Part shown: piece by piece, positions 48,348-58,253 of the stretch
Numbering within the stretch: the stretch's first letter is position 1
How the letters are laid out: each line of letters begins with the position of its first letter
Assembly (NCBI GenBank): GCA_024707265.1
Contig: JANQAB010000009.1
Location: forward strand, 310,001-374,000
Reading direction: 5' to 3'
DNA length: 64,000 bases
Source: Sporocytophaga sp.
GTDB taxonomy: Bacteria > Bacteroidota > Bacteroidia > Cytophagales > Cytophagaceae
Notes under the pieces: model-generated
Databases searched by the model: none
What the model was told of the DNA's origin: nothing
Seen by the model: only the letters and a program-made list of their open reading frames with translations
Position numbers and translations under genes: made by a program

Positions 48348-49688
48348 CTACCCTATATGGGTAGCCTCAATTGAAATAATATCCAGAAATAAAGAATATC
48401 TTGTTCCTGATGATGAAGATTCCATCGAAAAATTTTTACAGAATGAAACGGATCTTTCTTCAATATTCCTCAAACCATTTCTACGCTTAACGATATCTTG
48501 GTCAAATCCCGTTCCATTATCACTAAGGATAATTCTAAGTGTATCGGAGATAACATCTATCTTTAAAGTAAATTCCTGACACTTTGAATGCTTTGCAGCA
48601 TTGGTCATTATTTCTTTACATACAAGAATCAACTGCCTTCCACATAATGGCGGCAATCTATATGGAATAGATGTATCAGCGTTGTACTCGGACTTAAAGT
48701 TGATCTCCAGATTGTTAAAAAAACGTTCACCGAATTCTCTGACATATATAAAGAGCTCAAGAAGATAGTCGCTTCTATGATCTACTGACCAGATAAAGTC
48801 CTTGGTTCCGTCATATACCTCCAATACTGTCTGATGAATTATTTCCAGAATTTTAAACTCTTCAACCGAAGTCTTAGACAGCTCTTGTCTAAGCTTAAGA
48901 TCAAGACTTTGTGTAAGGATCGAAATACTTGCAAGTTTATTACCCATTTCATCATGAAAATCCTGAGCCATATTAGTCCTCATCTTTTCCACCTCTGTTT
49001 CTTTCTGGCTAAGTTTTGTTTGCAGGTCTCCTACTTTTATTTCACTCTCACGCTTCCAGATAACGTCCAGATTTTCTTTAGTGAAAAAGAAATAATGTAT
49101 CAGACAAAGCATTACCAATACACTCATGAAATTTATATAATCCAATAATGGCGGAACTTGCTTTAATTCCTCCTGAAAGTCTGCTTTACCTGAAAGCTGC
49201 AGGTATAGAAATAATGTATAAGTCATCGTACTGAATACAATGCAAAGGATCGCATAAAACTTATTGAGAAAAATACTCATGCCCAAACTCATCAATGGAA
49301 GCCAGAACATATACGAACTGTAAAAACCTCCTTTTAAATAAGCATGGACAAATATGCTCAACAGGCCATAAACTGTCATAGCGACATATGGATGGTCAAC
49401 ATTCTTTGAAAAATGATTATAGACCAGATTAGCAGCCCACACTAAAACATTACAGATACAAAGAAGTCTGAAGTTATCATCAACTTTTACAAAAATGATC
49501 AAGGCTATATTCAATACGATCAAATTCAAAGAACCTGCATACATTAATTTTTTCTTAAGGTGAAGTCCCGCAAAAGTTGTAAGTATGTTATTAGAAGACA
49601 TAAAAATCCATTTAAAAACTGAACTAAATAACATAATTTTTCTCTTAGGAACAAAACCTGGTAATCTGCTTTTACGTGCTTTAGTCAC
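48348..49688 (-). CDS. NarX/DesK-type membrane sensor histidine kinase
   Basis: 446 residues, though translation may start later; an in-frame ATG at residue 30 gives MSSNNILTTF. Seen: about six membrane segments (50-195), a coiled linker (230-250), HisKA_3 with AQDFHDEMGNKLASI (phosphorylated His in FHDE), and HATPase_c (CKEIMTNAAKHSKC N-box, LSDNGTGFDQ, GLRNIEERS). The absence of a clear sensor domain suggests that it senses the membrane itself. Partner of the LuxR-type regulator downstream. Confidence 0.88.
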   Translation of the reverse strand: MTKARKSRLPGFVPKRKIMLFSSVFKWIFMSSNNILTTFAGLHLKKKLMYAGSLNLIVLNIALIIFVKVDDNFRLLCICNVLVWAANLVYNHFSKNVDHPYVAMTVYGLLSIFVHAYLKGGFYSSYMFWLPLMSLGMSIFLNKFYAILCIVFSTMTYTLFLYLQLSGKADFQEELKQVPPLLDYINFMSVLVMLCLIHYFFFTKENLDVIWKRESEIKVGDLQTKLSQKETEVEKMRTNMAQDFHDEMGNKLASISILTQSLDLKLRQELSKTSVEEFKILEIIHQTVLEVYDGTKDFIWSVDHRSDYLLELFIYVREFGERFFNNLEINFKSEYNADTSIPYRLPPLCGRQLILVCKEIMTNAAKHSKCQEFTLKIDVISDTLRIILSDNGTGFDQDIVKRRNGLRNIEERSVSFCKNFSMESSSSGTRYSLFLDIISIEATHIG

Positions 49689-50099
49689 TATACCAAAATG
49701 GGCTTAAATTCCCCTTTGAGCTATAAAATTACTGTAAAATATTTTTTTCTGAATTTCTTAAACAGCCTTATCCAATATCTTTTTTTCCTAAATTGATAAG
49801 GTGGCATTCGAAATTAACGCATCCATAGCATGCCTGATATATTTGGTGCTATCCAGATACTGTTTGCCAGAAGGTAAGCCATTTTTCAAATAAAATCAAC
49901 TTTTAGGAAACTTATGAATCTTAGATCAGCAGTTACATCCAAAGTAATTGTTTTTCCATAAACTTTTCTTCACTTAACAACTTATAATCATATAGATATA
50001 CACTTACCAACAAATAAAATAAATATAAATGTAACGCACAAACATGCACCACTTCTAAGTTGTTCTTTTCTTATCTTTACAAGAAAAAAAATAGCACTT
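49689..50099. other. Intergenic gap between divergent kinase and LLM oxidoreductase
   Basis: 411 bp, AT-rich, no credible frame. TTGT and TATCTTTA at 50060-50082, just before the LLM ATG, look promoter-like but their spacing is too short for the Bacteroidota consensus. Confidence 0.4.
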
Positions 50100-51131
50100 A
50101 TGGAACTCGGCATAGGCATGTTTGGCGATAATCATTATGATCAGAATGGACAACCTCTTCCCGCAGGAGAGCGTTTGCGAGAATTGATCGAGGAGATAAA
50201 ACTGATGGATGAAGTGGGTCTCGACTTCTTTGGCATCGGTGAACATCATCGACCTGATTATGCAGTATCTGTACCTGAAATTGTGTTAGCTGCAGCTTCC
50301 ACTGTTACAAAACATATTAAATTAGGCAGCGCTGTAACAGTGCTAAGTTCATCCGATCCGGTGAGAATCTACCAAAGTTTTGCTACCATCGATCAAATAA
50401 GCAATGGTAGGGCAGAAATTACTGCAGGAAGAGGAAGCTTTATAGAATCATTCCCAATCTATGGATTTGATTTAAAAGATTACAATGACTTGTTTGAAGA
50501 AAAGCTAGACCTTTTACTTAAAATAAATCAACAGAACCCTATATCCTGGAAAGGCAAATACAGAGCATCATTAGCCAATCAAGAAGTATTTCCAAGAGCA
50601 GTGCGCGATCAGCTAAATATATGGGTAGCAGTTGGAGGAACTCCTGAATCTGTTCTAAGAGCCGGGAAGGCTGGCTTACCGGTCATATTTGCTATCATTG
50701 GAGGCAATCCTGTACAGTTCCAGCCATTATTCCAATACTATCAGGATGTGTACCAGCATTACAAGCATGATATGGCCAAATTTCACGTAGGCGTGCACAT
50801 GCATTGTTTCTTCGGAGAAGATAGTAAAAAAATTGCAGATGAATACTTTCCTGTTTATTCGGACCAGATGAATCGTATCGGTCGGACAAGAGGTTGGCAG
50901 CCATTCACACGCAGTCAATTTGATTATGGCCGTGGACAAAATGGTCATCTTATTATTGGCGACGCCAGTGAAGCAATCGATAAAATCCTCGAGATGAATG
51001 AACTGTTCGGACTCACCAGATTCTCTGCCCACATGGATGTCGGAGGGCCTTCACATACATCACTTATGAAATCGATCGAAATTTTCGGGACGAAAATTGC
51101 ACCTAAAGTGAGAGAAGCTTTAAAGAAATAG
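50100..51131 (+). CDS. LLM-class (luciferase-like) flavin-dependent oxidoreductase
   Basis: 343 residues. Seen: MELGIGMFGDNHYDQ, GLDFFGIGEHHRPDYAVS, LGSAVTVLSSSDPVR, a flavin-phosphate loop RAEITAGRGSFIES, and VAVGGTPESVLRAGKAG. The family comprises FMN- or F420-dependent monooxygenases. The substrate cannot be assigned. It is a single gene with a strong downstream terminator. Confidence 0.88.
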   Translation: MELGIGMFGDNHYDQNGQPLPAGERLRELIEEIKLMDEVGLDFFGIGEHHRPDYAVSVPEIVLAAASTVTKHIKLGSAVTVLSSSDPVRIYQSFATIDQISNGRAEITAGRGSFIESFPIYGFDLKDYNDLFEEKLDLLLKINQQNPISWKGKYRASLANQEVFPRAVRDQLNIWVAVGGTPESVLRAGKAGLPVIFAIIGGNPVQFQPLFQYYQDVYQHYKHDMAKFHVGVHMHCFFGEDSKKIADEYFPVYSDQMNRIGRTRGWQPFTRSQFDYGRGQNGHLIIGDASEAIDKILEMNELFGLTRFSAHMDVGGPSHTSLMKSIEIFGTKIAPKVREALKK

Positions 51132-51290
51132 ACAGGCTTATATTGCCCAATTGAACACATCAAGTACCTATACATAGCATAAGTTTCCTAAGCTTCCTCA
51201 CTACTTCATTGGTAATCTCATCAATATTATTCGCAAGATGTATTTAAAAAGAGATAACGAGTTAAAGCGACAACAATTATATTTATGACA

Positions 51291-51317
51291 AAGCCTCTTA
51301 TTCCAAAGAGGCTTTTT
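51291..51317 (+). terminator. Rho-independent terminator
   Basis: AAGCCTCTT pairs with AAGAGGCTT across a 6-base loop, followed by a short T run. It is 160 bp after the LLM oxidoreductase stop. The remainder of the 376-bp gap to 51507 shows no gene. Confidence 0.8.
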
Positions 51318-51507
51318 AATTAATCATACCAATTAATTAAAGAGTAGAAGTTCCAACCTGCTTCCAATTCTTAAAACAATTAATTTAACTTTTCTATTTA
51401 AATAGAATAAAGGTATATAGCCATTCATTTTCGGAGTAATTTGAAAGAGAAAAAAATTGTTTAGTTACACATCGAAAATAATTTATCAGTGGCAATTATA
51501 GAACCGC

Positions 51508-53622
51508 ATGAAAAGCAAGGAGCCTCGGATTAAATTGTCTGGAAATAGTTTTAAAGCAGTCGCCGAATCTGCTACAGATTCCATCTTTGTAGCAGATGAA
51601 AATTCAACTATATTATACTGCAACAAGAAGGCGCTTGAATTATTCGGTTATCAGGAAGAAGAGATTATTGGAGAGAGCTTAACTATTCTTATGCCAGAAA
51701 GATATCGTAAAGCTCACTTTAAAGGGATAAAAAGATTTTTATCAAGCGGTGAACCTAAATGGATAGGCAAAACTATTGAAATAACAGCTTTACATAAAAA
51801 TAAAACAGAGTTTCCTATCGAACTATCCCTATCAGCTTGGAAGGAAGAAGAAAAATACCTTTTTGCAGGAATAATCAGAGATATTACTAAGAACTATAAT
51901 ATAATGAAAGAAATGGGGATTCTGCAAACCATTTCTACTGCAATAAGTAAAGCAGACTCTTTTAATAATGCATTAAGCCTGACCATAAAGCTTATTTGTC
52001 AGGAAGGAGGATGGAGTTGTGGAGAAGCATGGGTTTTGAACAGAGCTAAACACATGATAGAATATGCTCCGGTGTGGTATATGAGCGAAGAAAAATTTTT
52101 ACCCCTTTTTGAAGTCAGTAAACAGGCTACATTTAGAGTTGGAGAAGGAATGACTGGAAGTGTATTCCTGAACAAAACAGTGTGGAATCCTGATATAACA
52201 GCCCACGACAGTAATTTTAAAAGAAAAGAAATTGCGAAACAGGTAGGGCTCAAGAGTGTTTTAGGAGTACCTATTGTAACACATGAGGGTGAAGTTTTCA
52301 CATCACTGATGTTTTACCTCAGCGAGTCTAAAGAAGAGGATACCATTTTTACACGCATTGTAACTTCTCTTGCAATCCAATTGGGAACGTTTCTCGAAAA
52401 AAAACAAATAGAAGAAAGGTTAAAGCAATCAAGAGATTTCTACATAACAATCCTGGAAGACTTTCCCGCCTTAATCTGGAGAACCAATGTAGATGGAATA
52501 CCTGAATATTACAACAAAACATGGTTGAAATTTTCAGGAAACTGCCTGGAAGATGAGCTAAAAAAGGATTGGTCCACCTCCATACCAAAAGAAGATTTCG
52601 ACCGGTTAACAAATGCTTTCCAAAATGCTTCAAAGGATAAAAGTACATTTGAAGTTGAGATAAGAATGAAAAGGTATGATGGAGAATACAGATGGATCTT
52701 AAGTTTAGGGCGGCCATTTTATGATATAGATAAAAATTTTAAAGGATACTTAGGTGTATCATATGACATAACAGATCAAAAAAGAAATATTGCCAAGTTA
52801 AACAAATCCTACATTGAGCTTCAGCAAACAACAGAAGAATTACTTTCAACTGAGGAAATGTTGCATAAACTGAATTTCGAACTTGAAAAGAAAGTGGAAG
52901 ACCGCACGAAAGATCTGAATGAAAAAAATGACACCCTTCTGAAAATAAACACAGACCTTGATAATTTTATCTATACTGCATCCCATGATCTCAAAGCTCC
53001 CATAGCAAATATTGAAGGACTGACAACGATGCTTGATGATGTTACTTCTGACCCCACTTTCAGGAATAAGGAAGTTATTTCTTTGATTGAAATGATCAAG
53101 ACATCCATTTCCAAATTAAAAAATACCATCATGGATCTGACTGAAATTTCCAAGATCCAAAGGATGGAAAAAGATGATATTGCCCCTCAGAATTTAAGTG
53201 AGATCATTGAAGATGTGAAGGTCCTCTTCTTTGATCAGATTAAAAAAAGTAATGCAGAAATAAGATTAAACTTAGATGATTGTCCTGTCATTGAATTTTC
53301 CAAGAAAGATTTGAGAAGCATTGTGATGAACTTATTAAGCAATGCTATAAAATACCGATCAGAGAGAAGGCCTGAAGTATTAATTAAATGTTACCAGAAA
53401 GATCAATATGCCATTCTATCTGTCACTGATAACGGGATTGGAATAGACTTGAAGCATGCCAAATTATTTAAGATGTTTAAAAGATTTAATACTGAAACAG
53501 AAGGAACAGGCATCGGACTATACATTATTAAAAGAATTATAGACGATGCAGGAGGCAAAATAGAAGTAGAAAGTGAAGTAGGCAAGGGTTCTACCTTCAG
53601 TGTCTACTTCAAGCATCAATAA
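51508..53622 (+). CDS. PAS-GAF-PAS sensor histidine kinase
   Basis: 704 residues, soluble. Seen: PAS (about 12-130, ATDSIFVADENSTILYC, a FixL-like motif), GAF (about 140-300), a second PAS/PAC (about 315-425, EDFPALIWRTNVDGIPEYY), a coiled coil, HisKA with FIYTASHDLKAPIANIEGL, and HATPase (NLLSNAIKYRSERRPE, DNGIGIDLK, GTGIGLYIIKRI). An orphan, paralogous to the kinase at 38.9 kb in its C-terminal 250 residues. Confidence 0.9.
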   Translation: MKSKEPRIKLSGNSFKAVAESATDSIFVADENSTILYCNKKALELFGYQEEEIIGESLTILMPERYRKAHFKGIKRFLSSGEPKWIGKTIEITALHKNKTEFPIELSLSAWKEEEKYLFAGIIRDITKNYNIMKEMGILQTISTAISKADSFNNALSLTIKLICQEGGWSCGEAWVLNRAKHMIEYAPVWYMSEEKFLPLFEVSKQATFRVGEGMTGSVFLNKTVWNPDITAHDSNFKRKEIAKQVGLKSVLGVPIVTHEGEVFTSLMFYLSESKEEDTIFTRIVTSLAIQLGTFLEKKQIEERLKQSRDFYITILEDFPALIWRTNVDGIPEYYNKTWLKFSGNCLEDELKKDWSTSIPKEDFDRLTNAFQNASKDKSTFEVEIRMKRYDGEYRWILSLGRPFYDIDKNFKGYLGVSYDITDQKRNIAKLNKSYIELQQTTEELLSTEEMLHKLNFELEKKVEDRTKDLNEKNDTLLKINTDLDNFIYTASHDLKAPIANIEGLTTMLDDVTSDPTFRNKEVISLIEMIKTSISKLKNTIMDLTEISKIQRMEKDDIAPQNLSEIIEDVKVLFFDQIKKSNAEIRLNLDDCPVIEFSKKDLRSIVMNLLSNAIKYRSERRPEVLIKCYQKDQYAILSVTDNGIGIDLKHAKLFKMFKRFNTETEGTGIGLYIIKRIIDDAGGKIEVESEVGKGSTFSVYFKHQ

Positions 53623-53697
53623 GAATTCTTTGATCAATAATGAATAGCCTTTGAACATTACCATTTGAATAAAAGTCAATTCTAATAATATAAAACT

Positions 53698-54498
53698 ATG
53701 ACATTTTATCTGGCTGGTTTAACTTCCTTCATATTATTTGCTTTGATATTTTGCACGATTTCAATTCCCTCTGTTATTGGCTTACTTATCGTACACAGGT
53801 TCTTTCGATCTATCGAGAAACAATTAATAACATCGAGGTTTATTGTGCCTTTCTTTACAATTAACGGAGCAATTCTGGGCTTCTTATTAGCGATGGTGCT
53901 AATAGAGGCATGGAAAAATTATCAAAATGAAAAGGAAAACATTACAGCTGAAATGTCTAACTATGTGAACCTCTATAGAATTACCAGAGGCCTTGATTCT
54001 TCAGATTGTGTCCAGGCAAACAACCATATTAAGCGGATTGTTAAGGCTACAATTGAAGTATCGTGGCCGGAAATGGAGCATGGTGGTGACGGAATAGCCG
54101 TAAGTAAACTTCTAAATGACTTTCAGCTTTTTGTATTGAAGCTAAAAATGAAGAACCCTGAACAAGAAGGTATCAGAAAAATTATGCTTGAAACATTCAT
54201 CAACGCATCTGAACTAAGACGGAACAGGTTACTTAAAGCAGGCCAGGACATTGTTCCGGAACCTATGTGGATCATCATATTCAGTTGCATATTTATATCC
54301 ATCTTTAGTGGCTTTTTCTTTATAATTAAACCCACACTCGTACATATTACATTAACCCTTCTGCAATGTGCCATGATAAGTTTTGTCCTGTTTTTAATAG
54401 TCACCTTCATGTACCCTTACAGAGGCCCTATGAAAATAGGCCCTCAAGCTTTTGAACGGCTTTTATATATATCAATTCCTAAAATAGATAAAAACTGA
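53698..54498 (+). CDS. DUF4239 / bestrophin-like membrane protein
   Basis: 266 residues with four membrane segments: two N-terminal (about 5-30 and 55-80) and two C-terminal (about 195-240). The soluble middle is helical (ITAEMSNYVNLYRITRG). This two-plus-two layout fits DUF4239, distantly related to bestrophin channels; ion transport is inferred only. It begins 76 bp after the kinase gene and may be co-transcribed with it. Confidence 0.65.
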   Translation: MTFYLAGLTSFILFALIFCTISIPSVIGLLIVHRFFRSIEKQLITSRFIVPFFTINGAILGFLLAMVLIEAWKNYQNEKENITAEMSNYVNLYRITRGLDSSDCVQANNHIKRIVKATIEVSWPEMEHGGDGIAVSKLLNDFQLFVLKLKMKNPEQEGIRKIMLETFINASELRRNRLLKAGQDIVPEPMWIIIFSCIFISIFSGFFFIIKPTLVHITLTLLQCAMISFVLFLIVTFMYPYRGPMKIGPQAFERLLYISIPKIDKN

Positions 54499-54596
54499 AC
54501 GGTTCCTAAGGAATAATTACTCCTGAGATTGAACCGCAAAAGAATCATAAAAAACTATCGAAATGAATCCATAGGCAAACACTTTAACAATTTTGC

Positions 54597-55217
54597 ATGA
54601 AACCTGTATTAGACAATACCGGTAATGAGCAAACACCGGATTTATTAAAAATTCCTTTCATCTGGTATATGGCAGCGGATATAAACTTATTAAAACCTGA
54701 ATTTCGAGATAAAGTAAAAATACTTTTACAAAATTGTTTGAACAGGGGTGTTCAGATGAGGCCAAATGAAACGCTCAGAAATCCATATATTCAGGCTAAA
54801 TATTGGAGACAATCCAGACCAATTGAGCAAATTCAACAGAAGATCGCTACTCTTAAAAACCAAAATGCTCATTTCTTAGCATCCTGTTTTGAAAAAGTAG
54901 GTCCTCAACATGGAGCTCACGTTACCAATGCTATTCCGGGTTTTTCCTGGCACCAATGGGGTGAAGCTATTGACTGCTACTGGGTGGTTGATAACAGGGC
55001 CATATGGGATACTAAAACTATTGTGAATGGTTTGAATGGATATATGGTTTATGCAGATGAAGCCGTTAAGCTTGGTCTTGATGCTGGCTATTTCTGGCAA
55101 TCATTTCAGGATATTCCCCATGTCCAGTTAAGAAAAGAATCCAATCCTACTCTTGTATTCAGCCTTGTAGAAATAGATCAGGTAATGAAAGATAGATTTG
55201 GGAATCTGAACGTATAA
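54597..55217 (+). CDS. M15-family peptidase, L-alanyl-D-glutamate (CwlK)-like
   Basis: 206 residues, no signal peptide. Seen: RDKVKILLQNCLNRGVQM, then GFSWHQWGEAIDCYW carrying the M15 zinc ligands (His and Asp of SxHxxGxAxD), and DIPHVQLR with the third His ligand. The family cleaves peptidoglycan cross-peptides; phage and bacterial members exist. The lack of a secretion signal suggests either an unusual export route or a phage-like lysis origin (inference). Followed by two hairpins. Confidence 0.8.
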   Translation: MKPVLDNTGNEQTPDLLKIPFIWYMAADINLLKPEFRDKVKILLQNCLNRGVQMRPNETLRNPYIQAKYWRQSRPIEQIQQKIATLKNQNAHFLASCFEKVGPQHGAHVTNAIPGFSWHQWGEAIDCYWVVDNRAIWDTKTIVNGLNGYMVYADEAVKLGLDAGYFWQSFQDIPHVQLRKESNPTLVFSLVEIDQVMKDRFGNLNV

Positions 55218-55238
55218 AAAATTTTACAGGAAGTTGTG

Positions 55239-55265
55239 TCCTTCTTTCCATTTATTAAAGAAGGA
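55239..55265 (+). terminator. Hairpin after the M15 peptidase gene
   Basis: TCCTTCTTT and AAAGAAGGA form a perfect 9-bp stem with a 9-base loop, 22 bp after the stop. There is no T run. Confidence 0.45.
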
Positions 55266-55338
55266 TAAATGAAAACAAGGTAAAATTAGTGATAATGATA
55301 AGCTTTTATATTGTATGAGAAGGATCAATCAGGTAAAG

Positions 55339-55372
55339 AATCCCTGGCCTATAATTCTAAAAGCCAGGGATT
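55339..55372. terminator. Perfect hairpin between convergent M15 and carbonic anhydrase genes
   Basis: AATCCCTGGC and GCCAGGGATT form a perfect 10-bp stem with a 14-base loop, 12 bp before the carbonic anhydrase stop. It is GC-rich for this genome and may stop transcription from both sides. Confidence 0.6.
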
Positions 55373-55383
55373 GGGAGGAATAG

Positions 55384-56061
55384 TTATTTTAACAGACTTT
55401 CTTCTTGCTCTATTGTGGTATTGATCCCTGAAGCCTCATCATCATAAAAGGTTACCAATCCAGATCCAACATCATACATACCACCAACTAAACTAACAGA
55501 ACCGTTTTGAATCATATCTTTCAGTATCGGACTTCTTTCTGTTATAGCATCTACAGTAAGCTTTACATTAAGTTCAGACACCTTCTCGACAAATTCTGAG
55601 TTAGAAGAATTACGATTTTCTTTAATTGTTTTCTCGCACTCAATAGCTGGTTTAATTTTATCTAATAATGTTGTAAGGCTTCCTAACTTTGCATGATCAC
55701 AGGCACCCTTGATTGCTCCGCATTTTGTATGGCCCAATACAACTATAATCTTTGCACCTGCCAGTTTACATGCAAACTCCATACTACCAATAATATCATC
55801 GTTTAGGATGTTTCCGGCAATACGGATGCTGAAAATGTCTCCAAGTCCCTGATCAAATAATAATTCAGCAGAAGTTCGTGAATCGATACAACTCAGAATT
55901 ACTGCAAAAGGGTGTTGACCTTCAGAAGTTTCATTCACCTGTTGCAATAAGTTACGATTTGCCTTCAGATTATTAATGAATCGCTCATTCCCCTTTTTTA
56001 ACAGATCAAAAGCCTGTTGAGGCGTTATTGCAGCTTGCATTTCTTTGGTTAATGTCTTCAT
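55384..56061 (-). CDS. Beta-class carbonic anhydrase
   Basis: 225 residues. Seen: zinc ligands C58, H111 and C114 (ILSCIDSR and GHTKCGAI) with the dyad D60/R62, all in their usual positions. It interconverts CO2 and bicarbonate. No signal peptide, so cytoplasmic. Alone between a hairpin and a 523-bp gap. Confidence 0.93.
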   Translation of the reverse strand: MKTLTKEMQAAITPQQAFDLLKKGNERFINNLKANRNLLQQVNETSEGQHPFAVILSCIDSRTSAELLFDQGLGDIFSIRIAGNILNDDIIGSMEFACKLAGAKIIVVLGHTKCGAIKGACDHAKLGSLTTLLDKIKPAIECEKTIKENRNSSNSEFVEKVSELNVKLTVDAITERSPILKDMIQNGSVSLVGGMYDVGSGLVTFYDDEASGINTTIEQEESLLK

Positions 56062-56584
56062 ATCTCTACTTTTTTACAGCTTGAAATTCAATACCACAAG
56101 ACTTTGTGGCTAAGTAAAAGTATTACATCAACATTAAGATGTCATAAAGCTCAGATTAGAAAATCATTAGAATTATCTGAAAAAAAAACATTTTATATAA
56201 ATAATCAGGATTTTCCACAGTATATTTCTGATATATTCTTCACCAAATACGCATTCTATCAATATAATCCCACATAGCCCTTTTTGCCAGTAATTTTGTT
56301 GACGTATATGTAATATGCAGAATATGAAAACAATGTGGAAATAGGCTCAAAGCCCATGTAAATCTCCGGTAAACTAAGCTTTTTACGTTTCATCTTTAAA
56401 TTGTTAAAGTTGATTAGTTAAAATGCCAGATTTAAATGATTTCAATGAATATAAAGCCCCATTATGATATAAATATTTTTTTTTAGCCAATCTTAATAAA
56501 CCTTACAACAGTCCTCCCCATAATCTCCAATTTCGTTTAAATACTCTTATAAGTGTTGCATTACTGGTAGCATTAACAAGGATA
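56062..56584. other. Intergenic gap between carbonic anhydrase and PP2C phosphatase
   Basis: 523 bp of AT-rich sequence, divergent promoters expected. No credible gene or strong hairpin was seen. Confidence 0.45.
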
Positions 56585-58168
56585 TTGTATATGAGGAACA
56601 TTGGTTCATTCATCCTTCTGATAACTATTTTATTCTTTCATTCTGTTGAAGGAGCCGGCAAAAAAAGTAGCTCGGGAAAAGAAGTCGAGGACAAACGATC
56701 TATTGTAATAAAAGCGATAGAATCAGCTGAATTATTTGATAAATCAGGAAAAACCAAAAAGGCAATTACCGAACTTGAAAAAATCATTGAGACTGCAAAG
56801 ATCTGCGGAGATGAAGGCCTTTTAGCAAAGACTTATGAACTACTGATACAGTTCAATCATAAAACCGGAGCGCGTAAAAAAGAAGAAGAGTATACCTATT
56901 GGCTGAACTTAATTAAAACGGCAGCAGAAAAGAAGCAACTGGAAAGGCAATCCAGGAAGAATGAATTGGAAATGTCTAAGCTTCGTAAACAGACTCTTGA
57001 AGCAGAATTAGATAAACAATTAACAGAAGAAGAACTTAATAAACAAACAGACGAGTTAAACAGAACGAAGGACTCATTGGATTTCCTTGATTTGAAGAAT
57101 AAGGAACACCTTGCGCAAATTGATTTATTAAAGAAAGAAAGAGAAATTGAGGATTTAAAAATTAAAGAGCAGGAGTCAAGATTAAAAAATCAGGAACTTG
57201 TAATAAAGGAAAAAGATGCCAGACATAGGTTCATTACAGCTATAATCGCCTCTTTGATTTTAGGTATCATAACCCTCTCCATATTAGCCTATGTAATATA
57301 TAAGAACTTACGCCAGAAGAGACTATATAGCGATCAGATAGAAAAACAATTGGGTGTCATAAAACATCAGCACGAGAACATTACCAATTCAATCAACTAT
57401 GCTCAGAAAATTCAGAATGCGATGCTGCCCAATGAGAACGACTATCAGCATTTATTCGAAGATTCTTTTATCTTGTTTAAGCCGAAAGATATCGTAAGCG
57501 GAGACTTTTATTGGTTCTTTAATGTCAATGATGGAGATGAAAGAAATGAAGCTGGTACAGAAAAAATCAATAAGGTTATAATTGTTGCTGCAGATTGCAC
57601 TGGCCATGGTGTTCCTGGAGCATTGATGTCAATGGTTGGATACAACTTGTTGAACATGATTGTATACAACAAAATCTATGAGCCTCATTTAATACTCAGT
57701 GAGCTTAATAAAAATGTAAGGTCTGCTCTTCAGCAAGACAAGAATGATAATAAAGATGGCATGGACATGGCCTTATGTGTGATTAATCGTGAAGATAAAA
57801 CGATTGAATTTGCAGGAGCCAAGAACCCTCTTATTGTCATTAAAAATGGAGAGCTCGAGCATTTAAAAGGTGATAAACATCCGATAGGAGGCTCTCAGGG
57901 CGAAGCGCATAGAGATTACACCAAACATACAATTTCTTATGATAGTGAAACGCATATCTATATGTTCTCAGATGGATATGTAGATCAGTTTGGAGGGCCG
58001 GATAGTAAGAAATTTATGATAAAAAATTTAAAAGATCTGTTGTTGAAAATTCACCGAGAGCCATTCAGTAAACAAAAGGATATTCTGAATAAAACTATTG
58101 AAGACTGGAAGGGAACTAAAGAAAAGCAGATAGATGATATTCTTGTAATGGGCATGAAAGTGAACTAA
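56585..58168 (+). CDS. SpoIIE/PP2C-type serine phosphatase with TPR-like sensor and membrane segment
   Basis: 527 residues. Seen: a signal peptide (about 1-23), a TPR-like helical region (35-120), a K/E coiled coil (120-210), one membrane segment (about 217-240) and a cytoplasmic PP2C domain (from about 265): NYAQKIQNAMLP, IVSGDFYWF, AADCTGHGVPGALMSM, MFSDGYVDQFGG, KQIDDILVMGM, with the metal-binding Asp residues intact. Such phosphatases dephosphorylate partner-switch proteins; this one could be the SiaA-like counterpart of the SiaB/SiaC pair at 32 kb (inference). An in-frame ATG at codon 3 (MRNIGSF) is an alternative start. Confidence 0.88.
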   Translation: MYMRNIGSFILLITILFFHSVEGAGKKSSSGKEVEDKRSIVIKAIESAELFDKSGKTKKAITELEKIIETAKICGDEGLLAKTYELLIQFNHKTGARKKEEEYTYWLNLIKTAAEKKQLERQSRKNELEMSKLRKQTLEAELDKQLTEEELNKQTDELNRTKDSLDFLDLKNKEHLAQIDLLKKEREIEDLKIKEQESRLKNQELVIKEKDARHRFITAIIASLILGIITLSILAYVIYKNLRQKRLYSDQIEKQLGVIKHQHENITNSINYAQKIQNAMLPNENDYQHLFEDSFILFKPKDIVSGDFYWFFNVNDGDERNEAGTEKINKVIIVAADCTGHGVPGALMSMVGYNLLNMIVYNKIYEPHLILSELNKNVRSALQQDKNDNKDGMDMALCVINREDKTIEFAGAKNPLIVIKNGELEHLKGDKHPIGGSQGEAHRDYTKHTISYDSETHIYMFSDGYVDQFGGPDSKKFMIKNLKDLLLKIHREPFSKQKDILNKTIEDWKGTKEKQIDDILVMGMKVN

Positions 58169-58174
58169 AACAAA

Positions 58175-58215
58175 AATCCCAATAATACCTGTATACCTCG
58201 AGTATTATTGGGATT
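58175..58215. terminator. Bidirectional terminator
   Basis: AATCCCAATAATAC and GTATTATTGGGATT form a perfect 14-bp stem, 7 bp after the PP2C stop and 39 bp before the convergent gene's stop. Confidence 0.75.
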
Positions 58216-58253
58216 GAGATATTCCACTTCAATGAACACCAACTTCAGGAATA

